NCBI RefSeq assembly: GCF_011761355.1
Contig: NZ_JAASRW010000006.1
Location: 186,001-250,000 of the forward strand
DNA from: Paenibacillus lupini
GTDB taxonomy: Bacteria; Bacillota; Bacilli; Paenibacillales; Paenibacillaceae
DNA: 64,000 nt
Reading direction: 5' to 3'
This document shows, in pieces, positions 25,718 through 33,144 of the stretch. The position numbers and the translations under genes were made by a program. The notes beneath the pieces were generated by a model. That model ran no database searches, had not been told where the DNA came from, and was given only the letters and a program-made list of their open reading frames with translations. Positions within the stretch are counted from its first letter, which is position 1, and each line of letters starts with the position of its first letter.

Positions 25718-26587
25718 TTAAACGACCGTAACTTTAGACAAATCAACTTCCATGCCTTTTAGATGCGCAAAGGTCAGTTTATCCATCGTTGCACCGTCAA
25801 AGTTGATGGTTTTGAGCATGCGATAGTATTTCTTCGTCAACGTAAATCCAGGCTGGAAGGAAACATTCTTTAATGTAGCGCCTTTGAACGAAGCTTCGGT
25901 TAAAGCTGCTTTGTCGAACTTAACGCCGATAAACGTCTGTCCGTCAAAACGCTGCCCGCTCAGGTCGGAGAGCTTGAAGTCAACCCCATCAAATAAACAG
26001 CCTTCGAAAATCGTTTTTCTAAGATCGGTCAGTGTTAACGACACGTCCGTCAGTCTTACTCCTGTGAATTTGGCTCCATCAAGCCCCGACTTGCTGAAAT
26101 TGGTACGTACAAGGATCGACTTATTGAAGCTTGCATTTGCCAGGTCAAGCGTGGATAGGCTGCAGTCCGTCAGATTCGCACCATCAAAATTAGATTCACG
26201 TACGTCGCTGCTCTTAAACGTACTGCCGGTCAAGTCAGCGCCTGAGAAGTCCGAACCATGCAGCGCACTGCTATTAAACTGTCCTTTATGAGCGGTAACG
26301 CCTGCAAAGTCGCTTTTCACAAGATTACTTGCGCTAAAGTTTGTCACGACTTGCCGCTCCAGCGAGCGGGAGAGGTTGGCTACCTCCATGATCGTTTGCT
26401 CGATGTCGCCAATCCCCTCAATCGTCATCTTAAATGCTGTTTCATCATCTTTGCCCTCAGCTTTGAGTTCAAGATATCGCTCCTGCAAATCGGAAAGCAG
26501 GTCAGCCTTTAATTCAGTAACGCTTTTCACCCCATCGTATGGCGTAAACACACTGTTCAGGTAATCAGTCAATTTTGGATTCATCAT
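25718..26587 (-). CDS. HAAS-type signalling domain fused to pentapeptide repeats
   Basis: 289 residues from ATG 26587 (AAGGAG 10 nt upstream; ATG 26584 is an alternative). The first 75 residues (TDYLNSVFTPYDGVKS, LLSDLQERYLELKAEGKDDE, MTIEGIGDIEQTIM) resemble the HAAS domain (HTH-associated alpha-helical signalling) that pairs with PadR regulators. Residues about 90-240 are A(D/N)LXX pentapeptide repeats such as SDFSGADLTGSTFKSSDV and ANLTDCSLSTLDLANASF, which form a right-handed beta helix. It overlaps nothing and follows padR by 14 nt. It probably modulates PadR; fusion to a pentapeptide helix is unusual. Confidence 0.75.
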   Translation of the reverse strand: MMNPKLTDYLNSVFTPYDGVKSVTELKADLLSDLQERYLELKAEGKDDETAFKMTIEGIGDIEQTIMEVANLSRSLERQVVTNFSASNLVKSDFAGVTAHKGQFNSSALHGSDFSGADLTGSTFKSSDVRESNFDGANLTDCSLSTLDLANASFNKSILVRTNFSKSGLDGAKFTGVRLTDVSLTLTDLRKTIFEGCLFDGVDFKLSDLSGQRFDGQTFIGVKFDKAALTEASFKGATLKNVSFQPGFTLTKKYYRMLKTINFDGATMDKLTFAHLKGMEVDLSKVTVV

Positions 26588-26601
26588 AATCAAATCGCTC
26601 C

Positions 26602-26931
26602 TTATAATAGGTTTTCTAACACGCGTTTTGCATACTCCCAATTGCTTTTGTTGCGGTCGTAAGTTTCTTTACCCTTTGCGGTAATCCTAAAATATTTGCG
26701 ACGTCCGCCCTGTGATTCATCGCCCCAATACCACTCGATGTCGCCGTCAGCTTCTAGCCGCCGGAAGCTGGAGTACATCGTAGCTTCCTTTAGTTCATGC
26801 TCGCCATCCGAACGTTCGGCAATCAGCTTGACAATCTCGTATCCGTAACGATCCGCTTCGGACAAGAGCCTTAAAATCATCGTATCCGTATGTCCTCTCA
26901 GCAGGTCGGATGTGATTTTGTTCTCGCTCAT
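26602..26931 (-). CDS. PadR-family transcriptional regulator
   Basis: 109 residues. PadR winged helix: LRGHTDTMILRLLSEADRYGYEIVKLI, KEATMYSSFRRLEADGDIEWYWGDESQGGRRKYFRITAKGKE. It lacks the longer C-terminal helices of PadR-s1 proteins, as in the s2 group. First gene of padR-HAAS-ABC. AGGAGGTGA lies 4-5 nt before the ATG. PadR proteins usually repress a linked exporter until a toxic compound binds, which fits the downstream ABC genes. Confidence 0.9.
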   Translation of the reverse strand: MSENKITSDLLRGHTDTMILRLLSEADRYGYEIVKLIAERSDGEHELKEATMYSSFRRLEADGDIEWYWGDESQGGRRKYFRITAKGKETYDRNKSNWEYAKRVLENLL

Positions 26932-26951
26932 GCAATCACCTCCATATCCGT

Positions 26952-26987
26952 ATAATAAGGCATACTACCTCGACTGTCAAGGTACTA
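26952..26987 (-). promoter_or_regulatory. padR operon promoter with overlapping inverted repeat
   Basis: Near-consensus sigma-A promoter: TTGACA at 26975-26980, 17-nt spacer, TATTAT at 26952-26957. The inverted repeat TACCT-N9-AGGTA (minus strand) covers the -35, which suits autorepression by PadR. Confidence 0.7.
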
Positions 26988-27033
26988 TTTTGATTATAAT
27001 ACTCTACCTCGAATAATTCGGTGCATGCATAAC

Positions 27034-27058
27034 AAAAAAACCGCGCTAGGCGCGGTTT
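27034..27058 (-). terminator. Intrinsic terminator upstream of padR
   Basis: AACCGCG-CCTAG-CGCGGTT on the minus strand, followed by TTTTTTG. It ends transcripts arriving from the hypothetical gene at 27222. The remaining bases 27061-27221 show no supported gene. Confidence 0.8.
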
Positions 27059-27221
27059 CTTGGGGTGATGCTTATATACCAATGTCATAGGTGTAGGCAA
27101 CAACTTATCCTTAAATCTAATTCACCAAGCGCGGCTGCAACATTCGATCCCAGTGTCGATGCTAGGCGATTGAAGTTGTTGTTACTATACTTGTCCAATC
27201 ACCCACATGATGGTAATTTTC

Positions 27222-27524
27222 TCATGGTCCAGGCTGCAGTGCAAAAGTGAAGGAAACGGTTGTATTTATTTGTAATTTAGCATCAAGGGCATCATAAGAG
27301 ACGACAACCATACCCGTTTCAAGATCATTAAGGAACCGTACACGACTAGGAGACTTGAAACCGGCTGCTTTCAACAAAGCTCTCATTCTAATTACTTTTT
27401 GATTTTTGGTTAACTCATTGTCACCGATAAGATCTTCGACTTTCTTTCGAAATGGTACGTCCTTAGCTAATTTCCTCGAAAGTCTGGCAATCTGTCGTAA
27501 CGCACATTCTACAGTTAGAGCCAT
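27222..27524 (-). CDS. Hypothetical protein, 100 aa
   Basis: Start ATG 27524 with AAGGAG 7 nt upstream; the frame is open further to 27575 without support. The sequence begins MALTVECALRQIARLSRK, is basic and helical in the first 75 residues, and ends in a beta-like INTTVSFTFALQPGP. No family recognised. The good ribosome site and following terminator argue that it is a real gene. Confidence 0.55.
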   Translation of the reverse strand: MALTVECALRQIARLSRKLAKDVPFRKKVEDLIGDNELTKNQKVIRMRALLKAAGFKSPSRVRFLNDLETGMVVVSYDALDAKLQINTTVSFTFALQPGP

Positions 27525-27621
27525 ACCATCACTCCTTAAAAATAAGATAAAATAATCTATGCAAAATAGATCCAATGTGCTTGTACAAATATAATTAGCT
27601 GATTTATATCCTCATCAAGTC

Positions 27622-27822
27622 ATGAATGTATCTTATGATTTTGATGATGGTTTCTTAGAAGAAAAAGGATACTTGACTCATATGATTGGATTTGCAACTA
27701 CAAAAGAAAATACATTCGATGATTTAGAACAACTCTCTATTGAAGTGTCACGCTTCAAGAAACTACCGCTAAAATTTATTCTGAATGGTTGCCCTCTTCA
27801 GGTTAAATTTGGATGCCAGTAA
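27622..27822 (+). CDS. Small ORF or gene fragment, 66 aa
   Basis: Acidic, ordinary-looking composition (MNVSYDFDDGFLEEKGYLTH...). There is no Shine-Dalgarno sequence before the ATG and no recognised family. It could be a remnant of a longer gene in this accessory region. The rest of the 405-nt gap 27525-27929 holds only the terminator at 27852. Confidence 0.25.
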   Translation: MNVSYDFDDGFLEEKGYLTHMIGFATTKENTFDDLEQLSIEVSRFKKLPLKFILNGCPLQVKFGCQ

Positions 27823-27851
27823 AGAAAATAGTTAGTGCCCATTAGCTTAAC

Positions 27852-27880
27852 AAAAAACAGCAGCCGGTTACCGGCTGCTG
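27852..27880 (-). terminator. Terminator of the alpha/beta hydrolase gene
   Basis: CAGCAGCCGG-TAA-CCGGCTGCTG followed by TTTTTTG on the minus strand, about 50 nt past the stop. Confidence 0.85.
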
Positions 27881-27929
27881 TCGAGTTATGTTGAATTAGA
27901 TGTTACACCTTAAACACTTTCTTTGTACC

Positions 27930-28814
27930 TCAGTCTATTTGAGCAACGAATTCATTAACGGCTTGCGTAAATTGCTCGGTATGCTCAACATGCTCCATAT
28001 GACCGCCCCGCTCGAACACTACGAGGTGAGATCCTGGTATCTTTTCTGCCAATTCTTTGGACCACCTTGGCCCGCAGTTGACGTCATATTCACCGACTAG
28101 AATGAGCGTTGGCGTGGTGATCGTGTGCAGGATATCTCGTACATCCCACTCATATGGCTGCCGGTTAGGGTCTCCGAAGAAATCGAGAACAACCTTCCAT
28201 TTGTCTACTTTCTCCTTAACGCTCCAGTAGTTACCGAAGTATGCGGGCAATAAGCGGTGGAGAACTGCCAGAGCCGACTCTTTGTCTCTTACGTTTTTCG
28301 AATCCATCATAGCCTGCTTCGCATCTTGAGCTTCCGCGTTATCCGGCCAACGCTCTGCAAAGTTCTCAATTTGTTTGAATTGCTCCATATACAGTTCTGG
28401 CCCCATGGAAGGAGCACTGGATTGGAGGATTAGACCGCCAAGTTCGTTCGGGTAATCCAAAGCGTATTGAATGCCAACGCCGCCGCCATGAGCATGACCC
28501 AGGAAGTAATACTTTTGAGCTCCGATATGCTCGGCTACTTTATGTGCGAAATACGCATACCGAGACATACTATAGTCTCCGTCTGGCAGCATATCTGACT
28601 TACCTGTTCCTACAGGCTCTAAGTACACCATTGTCATTGTTTTCTCCAGCTCTGGCATCTGCAGATACTTCCAGTGAAATCCAGGCCCTCCCGAATGAAC
28701 CAAACAAACGGGGCCGTTGCCAGCTACGTGATAAACTTGACGCACGCCGTCGATGAAGATTTCATGTTCTCCAGCTGACAATGGGTGTTTGATCTCATAA
28801 TTAGATTGATTCAT
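27930..28814 (-). CDS. Alpha/beta-hydrolase-fold protein lacking the nucleophilic serine
   Basis: 294 residues from ATG 28814 (AAGAAGGA 8 nt upstream). Proline-iminopeptidase/haloalkane-type layout: oxyanion region VHSGGPGFHW (39-48), nucleophile elbow LGHAHGG (105-111), acid Asp in LVGEYD and His in ERGGHMEH. The elbow should be G-x-S-x-G; here the central residue is Ala108 (codon GCT at 28491-28493), one substitution from Ser (TCT). The rest of the fold appears complete. It may be a pseudo-enzyme or ligand-binding protein, or the result of a recent inactivating mutation. Its transcript probably starts at the TetR-type promoter at 29019-29065 and carries a glycosyltransferase remnant in its leader. 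Confidence 0.8.
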   Translation of the reverse strand: MNQSNYEIKHPLSAGEHEIFIDGVRQVYHVAGNGPVCLVHSGGPGFHWKYLQMPELEKTMTMVYLEPVGTGKSDMLPDGDYSMSRYAYFAHKVAEHIGAQKYYFLGHAHGGGVGIQYALDYPNELGGLILQSSAPSMGPELYMEQFKQIENFAERWPDNAEAQDAKQAMMDSKNVRDKESALAVLHRLLPAYFGNYWSVKEKVDKWKVVLDFFGDPNRQPYEWDVRDILHTITTPTLILVGEYDVNCGPRWSKELAEKIPGSHLVVFERGGHMEHVEHTEQFTQAVNEFVAQID

Positions 28815-28836
28815 TCTTAAATTCCTTCTTTCTTGG

Positions 28837-28980
28837 TTAATTATTTTCGAAAGCAACCTTGAATATAGATCCTGTAATAATAGTCACCTCGTGACCGCGG
28901 CGAATAAGGTCTTTTGCTATGGCATCATGGGAGCGACGTGTCCATACAAGTGTAATAGGAATGATAACTTTTGTTGTAAT
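28837..28980 (-). pseudogene. Remnant of a glycosyltransferase-like N-terminus
   Basis: An open stretch of 47 codons ending at TAA 28837-28839. It contains KVIIPITL and then DLIRRGHEVTIITGS, the usual first beta-alpha-beta of GT-B glycosyltransferases (R-R-G-H-E-V-T). The expected start position is ATT (28978-28980), 4-5 nt after an AGAGGC ribosome site, so the ATG seems mutated and everything beyond about residue 47 is gone. It lies between promoter copy A and the alpha/beta hydrolase. Confidence 0.5.
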
Positions 28981-29018
28981 TAAGCCTCTTTCTTTTGTCC
29001 TTTTTTACCTGCGCAGTA

Positions 29019-29065
29019 ATGAGATCGATCATTCTCATAATGGAACGCCATCAACGTTTTGTCAA
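29019..29065 (-). promoter_or_regulatory. TetR-type promoter-operator, copy A
   Basis: Minus strand: TTGACA (29060-29065), 17-nt spacer, CATTAT (29037-29042). The 20-bp near-palindrome ATGAGATCGATCATTCTCAT at 29019-29038 overlaps the -10 and start region. The 20-mer is identical in copies B (31144) and C (32299), and similarity between the copies extends over about 110 bp. Confidence 0.75.
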
Positions 29066-29138
29066 CGTATCTAGCGCAAACTTAATATTTCATAAATTCT
29101 TCCTGTTAGTAATTTTATGTTTAAAAAGAATCTCCGCA

Positions 29139-29199
29139 GATAAAAGTGGCTTCATCAGATAGCAGATACTTCCATAGCCATACTTGACGCTTAAAGAAT
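29139..29199 (+). pseudogene. Degenerate copy of the tetR 3' end
   Basis: About 61 bp match the last codons and stop region of the tetR gene (33088-33149) with scattered substitutions and a small indel. The shared core includes ATAGCAGATACTTC and GCTTAAAGAAT. It lies behind promoter copy A just as the intact tetR lies behind copy C, suggesting a duplicated promoter-tetR unit that lost most of its regulator. The other bases of the 28815-29344 gap hold no supported gene. Confidence 0.65.
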
Positions 29200-29291
29200 A
29201 ATCGAAGATGATTGTTCTCCTATTACATTTAACTCCCAATTGCGCAGCAGCATTGCTTAAATTTTTGACATTGTTCAGAGGATAGAGAAAT

Positions 29292-29335
29292 AAAGGTTAC
29301 CCATTGCCTTATACGGCAATGGGTAACCTTTATTT
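29292..29335. terminator. Terminator of the duplicated secreted-protein gene
   Basis: Perfect 17-bp arms AAAGGTTACCCATTGCC / GGCAATGGGTAACCTTT with a 6-nt loop. It lies 13 nt after the stop at 29345. Confidence 0.85.
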
Positions 29336-29344
29336 ACGATTTGA

Positions 29345-30454
29345 TTACTTTATCGGTTGAATCGGATTGCTCTGTAAGATGTCTTCTACTTCTTGGTAGC
29401 CATCAGGGTAGGCAAAGTTATAGCGCGCCGGTAGTGCGAACACGTATTTTTGATTACGCGTCAGTTCTCTTGGACCGGTAGGCGCTGCGCCGATGAAGAA
29501 TTTCTCCTGCTGAAGCTCGTTCCATTGGTGGATAGTAAAGACGAGAATAGGGATATCCTGTCTAGGCTGTTCAGCGGTCCATTTGGGATGGCGGATGCTG
29601 AGTTCCGCACCACTTTCTACGACCTTAGCTCCTTGCGTACTGCCTGCAGAAAGACCTTCCCATTTGTCCGTTACGATCGTGTACCCTCTCCAACTATCCG
29701 GCAGCGTGAAACGGAAGCCATATTGAGTATTCTCATAGACCGTATGGTTTACTTGACCAGTTTGTCCACCGACTGGGCTCATCGATTGAATCGGATTGCT
29801 CTTCAAGATGTCTTCTACTTCTTGGTAGCCATCAGGGTAGGCAAAGTTATAGCGCGCCGGTAGTGCAAACACGTATTCTTGATTGCGCGTCAGTTCCCTT
29901 GGACCGGTAGGCGCTGCGCCGATGAAGAATTTCTCCTGCTGAAGCTCGTTCCATTGGTGGACAGTAAAGACGAGAATAGGGATATCCTGTCTAGGCTGTT
30001 CAGCGGTCCATTTGGGATGGCGGATGCTGAGTGCCGCACCACTTTCTACGACCTTAGCTCCTTGCGTATTGCCTGCAGAAAGACCCTCCCATTTGTCCGT
30101 TACGATCGTGTACCCTTTCCAACTGTCCGGCAGCGTGAAACGGAAGCCATATTGAGTATTCTCATAGACCGTATGGTCTACTTGACCAGTTTGTCCACCG
30201 ATTGGGCTCATCGGTTGATTGCTTCCATTCCTTGGAGTGTCGTTGGATAAAGGCACAGAATGGTGATGCGGAGCAAGGTGGACGTATTGGAACGCGTTAA
30301 AAATCATCTCAGCGGCATGCGAGCGAGTAATCGCCGCTGTTCCGTTAACCTTTACACCATGATTCGTTCCGTTTGCGGCCACTACAGCTGGCACAGATAC
30401 GGCAACCACCGCTACCAGCAGCAGTGATGCAGCTCGCTTGTTCATTCTTTTCAT
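29345..30454 (-). CDS. Secreted protein with two nearly identical 143-residue repeats
   Basis: 369 residues from ATG 30454 (GAGGAGGAA 6 nt upstream). A signal peptide (MKRMNKRAASLLLVAVVAVS, cleavage near VVAANG) precedes a short linker with one SLH-like segment (AAITRSHAAEMIFNAFQYV). Two copies of a domain follow, beginning at HTVYENTQYGFRFTLPDSW and ending at YQEVEDIL(K/Q)SNPIQ. The YENTQYGFxFTLPDSWKGY wording recurs in Firmicute extracytoplasmic proteins, sometimes attached to other domains. The function is unknown. The copies differ at only a few residues (for example K/R after DSW), so the duplication is recent. Confidence 0.75.
   Translation of the reverse strand: MKRMNKRAASLLLVAVVAVSVPAVVAANGTNHGVKVNGTAAITRSHAAEMIFNAFQYVHLAPHHHSVPLSNDTPRNGSNQPMSPIGGQTGQVDHTVYENTQYGFRFTLPDSWKGYTIVTDKWEGLSAGNTQGAKVVESGAALSIRHPKWTAEQPRQDIPILVFTVHQWNELQQEKFFIGAAPTGPRELTRNQEYVFALPARYNFAYPDGYQEVEDILKSNPIQSMSPVGGQTGQVNHTVYENTQYGFRFTLPDSWRGYTIVTDKWEGLSAGSTQGAKVVESGAELSIRHPKWTAEQPRQDIPILVFTIHQWNELQQEKFFIGAAPTGPRELTRNQKYVFALPARYNFAYPDGYQEVEDILQSNPIQPIK
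29354..30211 (-). repeat. 429-bp tandem direct duplication inside a CDS
   Basis: Two head-to-tail units of 429 bp (143 codons), about 29354-29782 and 29783-30211, nearly identical over their whole length. The in-frame unit length keeps the reading frame. Confidence 0.85.
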
Positions 30455-30608
30455 CAACAATTCCTCCTCAAAGATCTTATGATTCACTACCCTGAGTGAC
30501 TGAGAGACGACATCGCTCACGACTTTCGTAAATTCCTGCTGATTCTCGACATTGTTCTGGTATAGATATAGAAGGCGAAAAAGATCCGCTAAAATTCAAA
30601 AAGTAAAA

Positions 30609-31094
30609 TTATAGACCCGGATACGTAATATTATATTTTTCGGATACTTGTATGAGCTTCTGGAGAAACTCAGGATGAGGGGGATTCATTTGGGCTTCCA
30701 TCCCCTCCACATAAGGTGTGCCTAATTCCTTTACAAAAGAATCAAACCCTGCGGGGTAGGCCGTAACTAAAAAACGAGCTTTTTGGGACTTCACCTTAAA
30801 GGTGTGTGGAATGCCGCGAGGGGCGAAGACATATTCTCCGCTTTGCACAAAAAACGTGTCATTCCCAAGTGTCATCTCTAACTCTCCATCGAGTACGTAG
30901 AAAGATTCATCTTCGTTTCCGTGGATATGAAGCGGCGGGCCATCATTCTCATTAACCGAACAATGCACGACACAAAATTCCCCGTTTGTGTCTTCCCCGC
31001 TTACCAAGATGGAATTAATGTCGGTAAGGAATAAAAACGTATTATCACTTTCTGGCTTCCGGTGCATCTTTCCAGCTTTGCTTTGATTACTCAT
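30609..31094 (-). CDS. Single-domain cupin protein
   Basis: 161 residues from ATG 31094. The frame is open to 31190, but that part contains the promoter and operator, so the longer start is rejected. Cupin motif 1 is PLHIHGNEDESFYVLDGELEM (His, His, Glu ligands) and motif 2 is FAPRGIPHTFKV (His ligand), so the metal site looks complete. Similar proteins include quercetin-dioxygenase-like and small-molecule oxidising or isomerising cupins; the substrate is unknown. Its transcript starts at promoter copy B, 60 nt upstream. Confidence 0.8.
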   Translation of the reverse strand: MSNQSKAGKMHRKPESDNTFLFLTDINSILVSGEDTNGEFCVVHCSVNENDGPPLHIHGNEDESFYVLDGELEMTLGNDTFFVQSGEYVFAPRGIPHTFKVKSQKARFLVTAYPAGFDSFVKELGTPYVEGMEAQMNPPHPEFLQKLIQVSEKYNITYPGL

Positions 31095-31143
31095 GGTTCG
31101 TCCCGGTCTCCTCTTAGTTGTCGATTTTTTTACCTGCGCAGTA

Positions 31144-31190
31144 ATGAGATCGATCATTCTCATAATAGAAACTCCATCAACCTTTGTCAA
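31144..31190 (-). promoter_or_regulatory. TetR-type promoter-operator, copy B
   Basis: Minus strand: TTGACA (31185-31190), 17-nt spacer, TATTAT (31162-31167), with the 20-bp operator at 31144-31163 over the -10. It serves the cupin gene. Confidence 0.8.
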
Positions 31191-31287
31191 TGAATCTAGC
31201 GCAAACTTAATATTTCATAAATTCTTCCGTTAGTAATTTTGAACGTAAGAGAAATCAATAATAGCGATTGTTCAAATGAGTTGGAAT

Positions 31288-32184
31288 TCATTGGTACTTT
31301 TCTAGCATATTAAGAAACTTGCTGCCTGTGAGAGTTGGGGTTCCTGCATTAAGGCGGAAAATTTCATCTGCCCCCTGTTTGTTAATGCCAGGATTTGTTG
31401 TGAAGAATAGAGTAACACCTGCATTTTTCTCAATCTGCTTTACTGTCGGGTTATAGACACCATACGGAAACGCGATCAACTGGAGGGTGTTACCAAGCTC
31501 TTCCTTTAATCGTTTTTCTATCAATTGTGTATCCTCTTCAATACGAGCTTTGTATTCAGCATTAGTCTCAACACGGCCCTTTTCAGGCAGATAGATCGGA
31601 TTGCTTAGCATAGGTCCCATTTTATGACCAACTTGATCAAAGGAAGCATAGTTATGTTGATTATAGGTATGGCTATAGAAGCTGAAGCCTTCTGCTTTAA
31701 GCTTGCGCATCGTATCCCAGGTTAGATGTTTCGTGTGTACGTTTTGCTGGTCACTGCTCGATCCAATAATAAAGTGAGTAGCGGTAAAATTATATTTTTT
31801 TAGAATTGGAACCGCATATTGGTCAAAACTTTCGTACCCATCATCGAAAGTAATAACTACCGCATTGTTTGGCACCTTAATTTTGTTCTGCATAAAGTCC
31901 ACGAATTGCTCTACGCTAATTACCTTATAACCATTATCCTTCAAAACCTTCATATGATCATTGAAACGGCTCGGGGAAATGGTTGCGCCGCTTTCCTTCA
32001 CATCAATATGATGATACATGAGTACAATAACTTTATTCTTGTAATGAATCGGTTGGTTACTAGTTGTTTGTACGGGTTGGTTAGTATCCCTCACAGGTGC
32101 AGCTGCCTCGAGTTGATATTGGTGCACCGACCAGGTAATCACGATGGCAATCACGAACAGCGCACTTATAATTTTCATGTTCAA
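31288..32184 (-). CDS. Membrane-anchored polysaccharide deacetylase (NodB domain)
   Basis: 298 residues. An N-terminal signal or anchor helix (IISALFVIAIVITWSV) is followed by a NodB/CE4 domain: VLMYHHID, metal-binding FDDGYESFD (catalytic Asp pair), FYSHTYNQHN (His ligands) and AFPYGVYN. The MYHHID start and later order resemble the IcaB/PgaB poly-N-acetylglucosamine deacetylases, so extracellular de-N-acetylation of a glucosamine polymer is likely. TTG 32184 is 8 nt after AGGAGG; ATG 32178 is 14 nt after it. Promoter copy C lies 115-160 nt upstream. Confidence 0.85.
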   Translation of the reverse strand: MNMKIISALFVIAIVITWSVHQYQLEAAAPVRDTNQPVQTTSNQPIHYKNKVIVLMYHHIDVKESGATISPSRFNDHMKVLKDNGYKVISVEQFVDFMQNKIKVPNNAVVITFDDGYESFDQYAVPILKKYNFTATHFIIGSSSDQQNVHTKHLTWDTMRKLKAEGFSFYSHTYNQHNYASFDQVGHKMGPMLSNPIYLPEKGRVETNAEYKARIEEDTQLIEKRLKEELGNTLQLIAFPYGVYNPTVKQIEKNAGVTLFFTTNPGINKQGADEIFRLNAGTPTLTGSKFLNMLEKYQ

Positions 32185-32298
32185 AACTTATTCCTCCTAG
32201 ATGAACTCAATGAATGCAGTGCGTTTCTTACTGTATTAGATGTTACTCATCGTTACTCCCAGCCTCCTCTTTGTTGTCGATTTTTTAGCTGCGCCGTA

Positions 32299-32346
32299 AT
32301 GAGATCGATCATTCTCATAATAGAAACTCCTTCAACGTGTTGTCAA
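32299..32346 (-). promoter_or_regulatory. TetR-type promoter-operator, copy C
   Basis: Minus strand: TTGACA (32341-32346), 18-nt spacer, TATTAT (32317-32322), with the identical 20-bp operator at 32299-32318. It serves the deacetylase gene and faces the divergent tetR. The 381-nt gap 32185-32565 otherwise holds only the tetR promoter region. Confidence 0.8.
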
Positions 32347-32499
32347 CGCATCTATTGCAAAATTAATATTTCATAAATTATTCCAGTAAGTATTTGTATA
32401 TTAAAAAATATAGTATTTTCAGCTTATTTAAACCTGGGACTTTTTTGGATTAAAAGGTCTAATAAGGAGTAATTAGGTTATTATTAGTTATACTTTAAA

Positions 32500-32535
32500 T
32501 TGTTCATGATCGATCTTTTACCGATTGTTCTAATA
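32500..32535 (+). promoter_or_regulatory. Partial operator and likely promoter of tetR
   Basis: ATGATCGATCT at 32506-32516 is an 11-bp exact match to the operator (minus-strand reading) found in copies A-C. TTTACC (32517-32522), 16 nt and TAAAAT could be the tetR promoter. This would allow weak autoregulation. Confidence 0.45.
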
Positions 32536-32565
32536 TGATAAAATCGTTCTAAAGAGGTGTAGACG

Positions 32566-33144
32566 ATGACAAGAAGCAAAGAGTTCGATGAGAGAGAAGT
32601 ACTTTTAAAGGCAATGTATTTATTCTGGGAAAAGGGTTATGAGAAAACCTCGTTGCAGGACCTTGTTACGCATATGGGGATACATCGCAGAAGCCTGTAT
32701 GATACTTTTGGCGATAAGCATAGCCTCTTTGTAAAGACGCTGGAACTGTACGATAAACACAAAACAGCAACTATAAAGGCAGAAGTAACACGCGGACGTT
32801 CGGCGAAACAGGCCATTCGTTTCATCTTTGATTTGCTGATTGAAGTGAACGACGATCGACCGTTAGGCTGCCTATTTGTGAATTCTGCGACCGAACTGGC
32901 TTTGAGGGATCCGGAAGTACGCGAAATAACAAACGAAAGTTTTATTAACGGGGAGAAAGTTCTGGTAGACATCATTCAAAAAGGTCAGCAGTCGGGCGAG
33001 ATTCCTATTGATAAGGATGCAAAAATACTTGCGGCTAGTCTGCAGACTACATTGATTGGATTAAGAGTATTAGTTCGAACGTCCACTGATAAAGAGAGGC
33101 TGCATCAAATAGCAGATACTTCTATAGCAATGCTTGAGGCTTAA
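32566..33144 (+). CDS. TetR/AcrR-family repressor
   Basis: 192 residues. HTH: REVLLKAMYLFWEKGYEKTSLQDLVTHMGIHRRSLYDTFGDKHSLFVKTL, the TetR DNA-binding signature. The C-terminal domain (about 80-192; CLFVNSATELALRDPEV) is of the type in YxaF/LmrA/AcrR-related regulators of small-molecule responses. AGAGGTG lies before the ATG. It is divergent from the deacetylase, and the operator-like 20-mer before three neighbouring genes makes it the probable repressor of this cluster. Confidence 0.88.
   Translation: MTRSKEFDEREVLLKAMYLFWEKGYEKTSLQDLVTHMGIHRRSLYDTFGDKHSLFVKTLELYDKHKTATIKAEVTRGRSAKQAIRFIFDLLIEVNDDRPLGCLFVNSATELALRDPEVREITNESFINGEKVLVDIIQKGQQSGEIPIDKDAKILAASLQTTLIGLRVLVRTSTDKERLHQIADTSIAMLEA

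Noticed and set aside
27065..27250. 61-codon ORF between padR and the 100-aa gene
   Set aside because: It lacks a convincing ribosome site, overlaps the 3' end of the minus-strand gene and has no recognisable family.
31095..31190. N-terminal 32 codons of the longest cupin frame
   Set aside because: The stretch contains promoter copy B and its operator, so the start at 31094 is used.
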